NCBI GenBank assembly: GCA_026874595.1
Contig: CM049311.1
Location: forward strand, 46,257,676-46,321,675
Length of the DNA: 64,000 bases
From: Sipunculus nudus
Taxonomy: Eukaryota > Annelida > Sipuncula > Golfingiida > Sipunculidae
Reading direction: 5' to 3'
Below are positions 58,401 through 64,000 of the stretch, in pieces. Numbering within the stretch: position 1 is the first letter of the stretch; the number at the start of each line of letters is the position of its first letter. A program made the position numbers and the translations under genes. The notes under the pieces are model-generated. The model saw nothing but the letters and a program-made list of their open reading frames with translations, searched no databases and was not told where the DNA came from.

Positions 58401-59902
58401 TCTTCTGTGTTAAGGATACGACGTTGCGATAGGAAATTAAGGAATCGCATCGTACCAAAATGTCGTAACGCTGGTCTCAAGTCATATCATGATCAACCGT
58501 GATCGAGATGATTTAAATAATTTATGATTTTGATCAATTGACAAAAGGTAATCTGAGCTATATATAGTCCTTGCCTTTTTATATTTATAGACTTAGCTTT
58601 TCAACTCTATCTCCTCTGAATTTCCCCTCATCTTTGGGTCTTATATTTAAAAGATAATAATTCACATTCACTTAGAAATTGTCTTTATCGTTGCTAAAGG
58701 AGCGTCGAGGGCGGGGGTCCATCTTTTCCTTCTTTAGCTTAGCATAGTCCTAGGAGGATCGTTGTCCGTCGTCTGCTCGTTCATTAACAGGGTATAAATC
58801 ATAATAATTAGATCAAGAAATCAAGAAATTCGGAAAAGATCTTATATGTTATGTATATTATAATTACACATACAAATTCCGGAAAACTGTTGTTGTGTCG
58901 TATACCCTGGGCGTCATGGTTGATGAGCTGTTTCGGGTTTACACAAAGAGAGACAATTTCGTTTCGCATGCATCTCAAATGTAGTTGTCACTATAGAAAC
59001 TGCGCACTATTAACAAAGGGCCGCAGTATTATATAAATAAAAAACTGTCCTGTGTTTATTTTTATTTGGTGTAGCCTTACCTAAACAATAACGAAGAAAA
59101 TATCAGTTAGAAGTCTCTCATGCGAATCAGTGGTACACGGATAAAGCTGAAGGATCGCATTGCACTTTGTCAAACTTAATTTTGTTGTATAAGGACTTGA
59201 ACTGTTTGTCATCCTCTTTGACTGTTCGATTAATAGTTATCTAACAACGTTTGTTTTCTACAGCTCTCCAGGTTCTTCTGTGAAAGATTTCGCGCACAAT
59301 CTGTACAGGAGCTATAAAACCAACTGGTAGGCCCCTCAGATTATTTAAAATAAAACAGTATAGCGTTCCTCAGTATATCACGTTGTAAATGCTGAGGGAA
59401 GAAAACTCTACATTTAACTCTGCGATTCGTCGTCCTGAAAATAATGATAATACTCAACTTTAATTTATGCACGTTCCTTTAAATTACCAGTTCAATGATC
59501 TGTAGTTACCAGAAGACGGTATTTTAAAGTTGTACACACGTTTCTTCGTTTTATTGGATGACCTTTTAGATGATATCCCTGTTTGCGCATGTTTTGAGAT
59601 TTGTGTATAATTCACATTTTCTTAGGAAACGTCAGCCCAACGACAAATTGCAAAGAGATGACCCAGCATTAAGCATAGACGAACAGACGTACGGCTCAAC
59701 CACCAAACTGTACAAGGCGATGCCATATAACAGCCTGGAAACCATGACCCTGGACAGCGGACAGAGCTCTCTGCGGGGCATATCACTGCCTCCAGGAAGT
59801 CCAAGTAACATCCGGAACCCGGCGTACGATGGGTATTTTGAACCGCCGGCTGATTATCCTGGCGCCAAACACCGACCTCAACCAACCGTCGGCCCAGTAT
59901 AG
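40780..59902 (+). CDS. SUEL-lectin/CUB single-pass membrane protein (whole gene)
   Basis: Well-supported exons: 40780-40846, 45002-45310, 46744-47124, 47471-47611, 52280-52358, 59264-59326, 59626-59902. Together they give 438 residues. Two weaker exons (50224-50292, 50452-50481) would make 471. All introns are GT-AG; the extracellular ones are phase 1 and the last two phase 2, so domains are shuffled as 1-1 modules. The protein has a signal peptide (1-22), a SUEL/galactose-binding lectin domain (about 33-125), a CUB domain (about 130-252), a Thr/Ser/Pro stalk, one TM helix (about 301-322) and a 116-residue cytoplasmic tail with NPAY. A cell-surface glycan-binding or adhesion/recognition receptor is the likely role (inference). 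No named orthologue is claimed. Confidence 0.8.
41322..41361. repeat. Poly-C followed by (CT)n
   Basis: Seventeen Cs followed by about eleven CT units; a polypurine/polypyrimidine tract. Confidence 0.95.
42270..42800. repeat. Diverged dispersed repeat with internal units
   Basis: It contains imperfect repeats of about 145 bp around GACCTTGACCTTCATCA (42549 and 42697) and a weaker unit at about 42402, preceded by GGGGGAAATATAGTGTTTGG. The style matches dispersed repeats I associate with bivalves; that is recollection, not a search. Confidence 0.5.
43453..43471. repeat. Poly-G tract
   Basis: Nineteen consecutive Gs in intron 1. Confidence 0.95.
44292..44353. repeat. (AT)n microsatellite
   Basis: About 31 AT units in intron 1, about 60 bp before the SINE. 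Confidence 0.95.
44410..44785 (+). mobile_element. tRNA-derived SINE, copy 1
   Basis: The head has an A-box-like TGCCTCAGAGAAGGAG and a B-box-like GTGAATTCGAATTTC, followed by GAGATTTTTCACGGTCG. The body (GCGCTGCAGGCTTAATGGGA, TTCGGGGGTTCCTAGGTG, GGGCCCGCAGGTGCAAAATT, CACCGGGCCTGGTAAACACC, ATGTGCAGATGTGTATACAT) matches copy 2 at 48955-49380 along its whole length. The two copies differ by many substitutions, so they are old. Confidence 0.75.
45002..45310 (+). CDS. Lectin gene exon 2: SUEL-type lectin domain
   Basis: The acceptor CATTGACAG at 45001 follows a T-rich tract. It is preferred to the later GACAG at about 45026 because only it keeps phase 1. The frame reads AFPPVLGDRHTLVCFEHRR, EEVFLSCGENEAILITAITH, GRTEGPVCSLPADNSC, LSRCMARDKCTVPVEDIW, LPNCSVYSNYLSINYTCIE. 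The eight-cysteine spacing and the LSCGENxxILI..A start are those of SUEL/galactose-binding lectin domains (rhamnose-binding lectins, latrophilin, EVA-1). The usual YGR reads HGR and DPC reads PNC, so sugar specificity may differ. N-glycosylation sites NCS and NYT are present. The exon is symmetric 1-1. Confidence 0.9.
45311..46743. other. Lectin gene intron 2
   Basis: No exon recognised. A B-box-like GGTTCGAATCC lies on the minus strand near 46652 without a convincing tRNA body. Confidence 0.6.
46744..47124 (+). CDS. Lectin gene exon 3: CUB domain
   Basis: The acceptor AACATTCCAG ends at 46743. The frame, phase 1, reads DISKKTIVDICGDDTFSQQF, GYIESLGYPDFYPPNIRCRC, DAEICLTMLDSKLVSSPGC, WWARGEKLCKARPTNTIYTG, SHTVNLDFFVDEEDEARGFW, VHYK and ends CAAAG|GTAAAC. 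The GYIESLGYPDFYPPNIRC start and V.LDFF..D.....GFW end are diagnostic of CUB, a beta-sandwich used for protein and glycan contacts. The acidic FFVDEEDEARGFW loop resembles calcium-binding CUB edges (inference). Symmetric 1-1 exon. Confidence 0.88.
47471..47611 (+). CDS. Lectin gene exon 4: stalk
   Basis: It lies between the acceptor CTGCTTCAG (47470) and the donor ACAG|GTATGT (47611). In phase 1 it reads MYKNMSMTAPPISVQCGVYR, GSTSTPYPLTTTDLTISSSF, LNGAQT. It is rich in Thr, Ser and Pro, with one glycosylation site (NMS), as expected for an O-glycosylated stalk between CUB and membrane. Other frames in this segment are also open but do not fit the phase. Confidence 0.65.
48955..49380 (-). mobile_element. 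tRNA-derived SINE, copy 2
   Basis: On the minus strand the head reads GGTTCTGTGGCTCAGGGG (A box) and GGTTTGAATCTCAGC (B box), then GAGATTTTTCACGGTCGG. Two C/G runs (49217-49268) follow, then a body matching copy 1: CTGCAGGCTTAATGGGACC, TTCGGGGGATCCTCGGTGG, GACCGCAGGTGCAGTAGTC, ACCGGGCCTGATTAACAC, CTGCAGATGTACATACAAG. It ends with TTTTAAAAAAA near 48955, a possible tail. Confidence 0.75.
50224..50292 (+). CDS. Candidate lectin gene mini-exon A
   Basis: Between GGCGGCAG (50223) and CAAG|GTTAGC (50292), phase 1 in and phase 1 out: LSTGDAGTDACSNQACSCLI, CQ. The phase fits and there is no stop, but the acceptor lacks a pyrimidine tract and the donor is weak. It would add a cysteine-rich stretch to the stalk. 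Confidence 0.35.
50452..50481 (+). CDS. Candidate lectin gene mini-exon B
   Basis: A strong acceptor (CATTTTCTATTCCAG) precedes ATGCACTGGCTACAGAAAAC; the phase-1 reading is ALATENRDN and the phase-consistent donor is AACG|GTTTAC, which is poor. It is a 30-base exon if real. Confidence 0.35.
52280..52358 (+). CDS. Lectin gene TM exon
   Basis: The acceptor TTCCTTTGCAG (52279) opens in phase 1: FIVGICVAVALLILVIVAVI, VYNIR, then CG|GTAAGT (52358, phase 2). It has a 22-residue hydrophobic helix followed by Tyr, Asn and Arg as stop-transfer, giving N-out topology with the signal peptide. Confidence 0.85.
52401..52446. repeat. (AAT)n microsatellite
   Basis: About 15 AAT units just downstream of the TM exon donor. 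Confidence 0.95.
53650..54720. repeat. Modular repeat array with GGTGGCGCCACC core
   Basis: Exact 12-bp palindromes GGTGGCGCCACC occur at 54030, 54179 and 54611 (and again at 56152), with one-base variants at 53780, 53911 and near 54486. Each is followed by a copy of a unit containing CCAGTCTTGTACAC-, AAGCTWTCC- and CARMCGGTTCCCGAGATATG-like text. The spacing is irregular (about 120-300 bp). Confidence 0.75.
54812..55030. repeat. Tandem repeat of about 37 bp
   Basis: Four or more imperfect copies of CTGCACTGAGTGAACTCTTG followed by ACCTGTACCTGG. Confidence 0.8.
55780..56420. repeat. Three imperfect modules ending GAGAAGAAG
   Basis: Modules start CCCRTAACTCAGCCAAAA (55793, 55980, 56291), continue CCATTTGAACAAACTY (55828, 56007, 56325) and end GTTTCRGAGAAGAAGATTTT (55908, 56080, 56395). 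The middle parts diverge. The last is followed at 56572 by repeated ACGACGGACGACGGACGACG. Confidence 0.8.
56780..57315. repeat. Two-copy 340-bp direct repeat
   Basis: GATATGGGTAACAGAGATCT... (56779) and GATATTGGTAACAGAGACCT... (57122) begin two copies. Each contains GCATCTTTGAAGGTCTCAAA and ends in AAAAAAATCCAGGTGG. Confidence 0.8.
59264..59326 (+). CDS. Lectin gene exon: juxtamembrane tail
   Basis: The acceptor TTTTCTACAG (59263) continues phase 2: SPGSSVKDFAHNLYRSYKTN, ending TG|GTAGGC (59326). The stretch is basic and aromatic, typical for an inner membrane-proximal segment. Confidence 0.75.
59626..59902 (+). CDS. Lectin gene last exon: cytoplasmic tail
   Basis: The acceptor TTTTCTTAG (59625) completes Trp from the split codon and reads KRQPNDKLQRDDPALSIDEQ, TYGSTTKLYKAMPYNSLETM, TLDSGQSSLRGISLPPGSPS, NIRNPAYDGYFEPPADYPG, AKHRPQPTVGPV, then TAG at 59900-59902. 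The NPAY motif is of the NPxY type that binds PTB-domain or clathrin-adaptor proteins; several other tyrosines (TYGS, YNSL, YFEPP) could be phosphorylated. Signalling or endocytosis is inferred from these motifs only. Confidence 0.85.
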
Positions 59903-62226
59903 TCACTCATTTAAATCACATTCATGAAAGGTCACTATAATAATAGATTTTTATCACCATTTTTATTCTAAAAATACATGGGCCCATATACAATAACCCA
60001 GAAAATAGTTTTTTCTTCCATTCTTTGAATTTACCCGAACAAATAGGTGTTCTTGTATGTGAATAATACACCATTGCCATCATTGCCATTGATTTATAAC
60101 TTCAGGCACCTGCCATGATAAATAGCATCAAGACAGGTCAGGTGACGTCAGCCCGAATTTAACAAACAGGCATAAAAAGGAAAATATATTGGTAGTACTT
60201 GTATGAGAACTGGAACAGATATACAGTGTAATCTGTGTTGTCTTGTCCACTCGGTGGTATTTTCTCATAACTTCTGCATTGTACAAGCTGGCCGTAACTT
60301 GCCCTTGCTTCAGCGTATCGACAACACCATATTCACATCAGAATACAATGTAACTTAATAACCGAATTCAATGTACAACGCATATACGTTATATAATTAC
60401 AATTTACCCCTGGCCAAAATACTTTGTTTTTACTTTGTTATGTTATATTACGTAATCCTGGTCAGTACACACGTAAATAACGTCAGGATGGATTACGGTG
60501 TCCAGTTGTTGTGTGTGAAGGTATGTTATTCTTCCGGAATATATGTGGTATGCAGTTTAACCATGAGGTTATTTAATATGCATACATCTCTTTGTTCTAT
60601 CAATGTATTCAAGATACCATTATTCTTCTTATTATTTATATTATTATTATTAATATATACCATTATTCTCAACGTAGATATAAATTTTATGCAACACATT
60701 CATTTCCATATTTTATAAATTCGAGGATTTTCATTTATGGTAAGGGGACGTAGAATATGAAGTGGTATATACATGCATGTACATGCCATTCACCAACGCA
60801 GAGTTGGTCAATACATGCATATTATAAAAGAATTTATGTACTGGCAATTTGCACAAAACAAAAAACACAGTATATGTAGAGTTTGTCTTCTTTTCTGTGT
60901 GTCACACTGAAAACATAGGTTTGTCAAATATTCCAATTATGACCACCAATCGGGGTGTCAAAGGCTTTATAGGGCTACCGTTGTCATATCTCCTTAAACA
61001 CAGGTTACTGCATGCTTAGCCTCCGTATGGGGTCAGGCTGGGAGCAGCTCACCAGCTAGAAACGCTTGTTTAACAGACACTAACATATATATACATATAA
61101 ACATATATATATATATATATAAATATACATATATATATAAGAGAGAGAGAGAGAGAGAGGAAGCGGATACGTAAATTTTCATCATTTGTAAATCATAGTT
61201 GTTGTAAAGACTACATGTATTTCATTTTATGAAGAAAGCGCTGCGGCTCTCGTATATTCAGCCCTAATAATTGTGTACACTAATTGTAAATGAAGGTTTT
61301 GTCAACATTTGTGGACACTGCTGTGTCCATTTTAACGGTGTACATGACAAATTACACATTCCTGTTCGTTTATTTTAATGTGATAATGTAACGTGATTCT
61401 CGCAATTGCACTTGTAACCATTGCATTTAGTATTTTCACAGGAATCTGAACAAGTACACATCTCTTCATTTAATTACGATTCTCTAAGCATTAAAATTTT
61501 TATTTAATGGAATGAGACATAGACAACGGTTTTGTAGGACTGAGTAGTAGAATGCAATGGTATCCCCAAGTAATAATATTAACATAGTTATTGAAGTTTA
61601 ACAAACGAGAATGCCTTCCTCAAAGTTTCAGGTAGTTCTATTAATGTACCCATCCAAAATACATAAAAATACTAAATTGTGAAGAACGGTCGCCATGGAT
61701 TTCACTAGTACTGTAAAACCCGAGCTCCTTTTAAAATCGCTATTCTAGTGTCAGTCATAAACGAAATAACAGGCATAGGGAAACTTTGAAGAACCATCAG
61801 CTAAATAATCAATATATACATGTATAGCCATTAAGTCATATGTCTGCTCCAAAAACTTGTCACTTTAACAGGGGGTCTGCATATTTTAACTAATGAAACT
61901 GTGAGCAGTTGAAACGCAAACATTGCAAGGGATGAAATCGGAACAAGTAAAAGAAAAAATGATATTAGAAAAATCTATATGATATTATGACATTTGCGTA
62001 TTTCCAACAAAACATTTACAGAGGCGTGTAAACACAAGGGAAAGGATGATCAGTTTATATGTAATAGTGGCTTGTCCTTTCGTATATGCACTCAGGTCCA
62101 CTTTCTTGTGAGATTCGACAAGAGTTTGATAGACCAGCGTAAACCATGTTGTTTAATACGACGTTTATTTATACATCATGCAGGTGGAGTGTGGGTGCAG
62201 TATAGACAGGATTGTTGTCTCTGCAA
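59903..62226. other. 3' flank of the lectin gene, no further gene
   Basis: No canonical AATAAA was seen close after the stop, so the 3' end is not defined. (TA)n and (GA)n lie at 61085-61159. Short open frames have no similarity. Confidence 0.45.
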
Positions 62227-62266
62227 CTGAACATAAGAAAATAACAGTAGACGTACTGCCTACACG
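62227..62266. repeat. 40-bp direct repeat, copy 1
   Basis: CTGAACATAAGAAAATAACA followed by GTA..CGTACTGCCTACACG; copy 2 lies at about 62804-62843. Confidence 0.8.
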
Positions 62267-62519
62267 AGTAGTCAGCCCTGGTCTCATAGTAAAGACCAAT
62301 AACATACATGTGTTATATTATTAAGTGTTTTAGATAAAGCGCTAGGCACTTACGAATAGTATGACATTAAATATACTTTATCGACTCTAAGACGCTCTTG
62401 GAGTTCCTACAGTAATTCAAACAGTAATTCCTTCAGTTAAATAGTTTGTTGTGAATATTTACAGAAGAAGCATTAACATTATAGTATATAATATTTTTTC
62501 TTAGAATATTAAAGACTAC

Positions 62520-62735
62520 TTCCAGAAGCGCATCCAGGGGAAGGTCCCGGGGGTCCGAACCCCCCCCCTCCCTTTTTTCATCCGAAGCAAACTTTTTTAA
62601 GGGGTTCAGACAAAATATTTCGGCATGGACCCCCCTTTCCAGACCTTCGGACCTTTTTTTTTTAAGGATTTTCGTAAGTCATCCTGCGTTGGACCCCATC
62701 CCCCCCCCTCCTAAATCCTGGATCCGCCCCTTACG
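62520..62735. mobile_element. MITE-like element with GGGGCGGATCCAGG-type ends
   Basis: The left GCGCATCCAGGGGAAGGTCC and right TCCTGGATCCGCCCCTT are imperfect inverted repeats; the interior is G/C runs and pyrimidine tracts. The ends resemble a common hAT-Tip100 MITE type. Confidence 0.5.
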
Positions 62736-62803
62736 TCTTGAAAAATAAATCAACCTTTCGTCGTTAATTTATAATTCCGCGAGATATTGTGAAAAGTCCT
62801 ACC

Positions 62804-62843
62804 TGAACATAAGAAAATAACAGTAATCGTACTGCCTACACGG
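62804..62843. repeat. 40-bp direct repeat, copy 2
   Basis: It matches 62227-62266 except for a few bases after ACAGTA. Confidence 0.8.
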
Positions 62844-64000
62844 TTATTTAGCGCTGGTGTGAATCTCCTGTGAAGTTCGTGCTGAACATTCGCGGTGACG
62901 ACAACTTTCCGCTCTATTGTACCTGTTCATTACGACAGCTCATGATAACGAAAAGCGGTCCTCAGGTTAAAAACTGGTTTGCAACCAATTACGACCAACG
63001 AAGTAGCGATATAGGCGACCAAATGGCCATTGTAATTAGTTCAATAATAATAGTGCCAATGATGAATGATAATCTATTTACCAAATGTTTATATCAGGTG
63101 CATATATTGAACAAAACGTTACATATATATGACCCTGAAATGTTCACATGTAAAAATAAGCTCAAGGAATCAGCCTACATGTTCGGCCAGCATAGTTCAA
63201 TAATGAGATGAACCATTTGTCTCAAAGTGCAAATATTAAAATCTACTTCAACAACAACAAACAACAACAAATATTAATCATAAATACACGCCAATACATA
63301 ACTCAGTATACATAACCCCGGAAATCATAGTGCCGAACCATGGAGGACTGTAAGTCGGGATAATATGTTTTATGGTCGCTTCATGCGCTATTGAGTGATC
63401 CCCGAGTCACGACATTTTACTTGACGTCAGGGCCTTCACGACAGCGGGCATGACCGGAGTATTATGGTAACAATGGAAAGGGGATTCCCCAGAAGCTCTC
63501 GTCATCCAATAGCCGCAAAATGTGATTAATTACCAGGTGTGTTACTCATTTGTATGTAAATCGATAATTATATAATGATTTTAAGACGCGCTTAATAATA
63601 TGCACATTACTCTTAAAACACGGAGATAAATGACGTGATGAGGACCCATAAGTTAGGATGCAGACGGACTGTAGAGGGGATATGTTTGATAAAGCAGAGA
63701 TGTGATGAAAAATAAAAAAAATAAATCTCGTCATCGTTCTGTCTCCTGACAATATAAAACATTTAACATGGTAAATCATTCAAACATTTGCCATAATAAT
63801 AATAATAATAATAATAATAGAAATAATTATATTAATGATCATTATCGTCATATTATAATTATATAATAATAATACTGTTTATGTATTTAATAATAATAGT
63901 AAAATAATAATATATAAAGGTAATAAAAATAATAGTAATAAAAATAAAAAATAATAGTAATAATGTTTATAAATAATAACAATAAAAATAAATTTTTATT
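62844..64000. other. No gene recognised; simple repeats at the end
   Basis: A 113-residue frame (62870-63211) has no recognisable motif or splice context. From 63795 the sequence is dominated by AAT/ATA-type low-complexity DNA. Confidence 0.4.

Larger units (their letters stand above)
52359..59263. other. Lectin gene intron before the first cytoplasmic exon
   Basis: 6.9 kb, the longest intron. (AAT)n lies at 52401-52446, tandem and modular repeats at 53650-57400, and nothing recognisable at 57400-59260. Confidence 0.6.

Noticed and set aside
62870-63211. 113-residue open frame as a gene
   Set aside because: No recognisable domain, no signal peptide, no splice or polyadenylation context; length is not remarkable for AT-rich DNA.
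1-64000. CRISPR array, bacterial operon or viral genome
   Set aside because: Repeats are minisatellites and transposon modules without spacers; genes have spliceosomal introns and the window is plainly eukaryotic.

Overview
The window is eukaryotic, repeat-rich and AT-rich DNA, most likely from a marine invertebrate and probably a mollusc. The evidence is GT-AG introns, a SUEL-lectin/CUB membrane-protein gene, a dense mix of BEL/Pao, Ty3/gypsy, Tx1/L1-like, hAT and pogo-like elements, and dispersed modular repeats of a kind common in bivalve genomes. The species was not identified, and the mollusc call rests on recognition, not on a search.

Layout. 1-21 kb is a graveyard of DNA transposons. 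It holds a pogo/Tigger-like transposase N-terminus (minus), a LINE reverse-transcriptase scrap, and a hAT transposase pseudogene with a BED finger. It also holds a RecQ-like helicase pseudogene split by a 906-bp hAT-type element with a perfect 8-bp target duplication. A 3.1-kb element follows (14370-17482), bounded by 65-bp inverted repeats and carrying the first two exons of a second RecQ-like helicase. Next is a 3.1-kb hAT-Tip100-like derivative (18040-21142) that still keeps a 5' exon and an ATG exon and has a solo LTR in its intron.

21.6-32.5 kb is a nested set. A 41-bp minisatellite was split by a gypsy-family solo LTR, which was split by a Tx1/L1-like LINE, which was split by a BEL/Pao retrotransposon (25029-31739, both LTRs, TSD TGGGG). 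32.75-38.38 kb is a 5'-truncated Ty3/gypsy element on the minus strand with integrase upstream of reverse transcriptase, the copia-like order known from Gmr1-type elements. A TA-flanked inverted-repeat element (38383-39669) caps it.

39.9-59.9 kb holds the host genes. One is a small cysteine-rich open frame on the minus strand (39893-40171). The other is a multi-exon plus-strand gene (40780-59902) for a type I membrane protein: signal peptide, SUEL-type lectin domain, CUB domain, Thr/Ser-rich stalk, one transmembrane helix, and a cytoplasmic tail with an NPAY motif. Every junction I called keeps a consistent intron phase. Its introns contain two copies of a tRNA-derived SINE and long modular repeats with a palindromic GGTGGCGCCACC core. 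60-64 kb is intergenic, with a MITE-like element, a 40-bp direct duplication and AT-rich simple repeats.

The only intact cellular gene I can support well is the lectin/CUB membrane protein. Almost everything else is transposon sequence, mostly broken.
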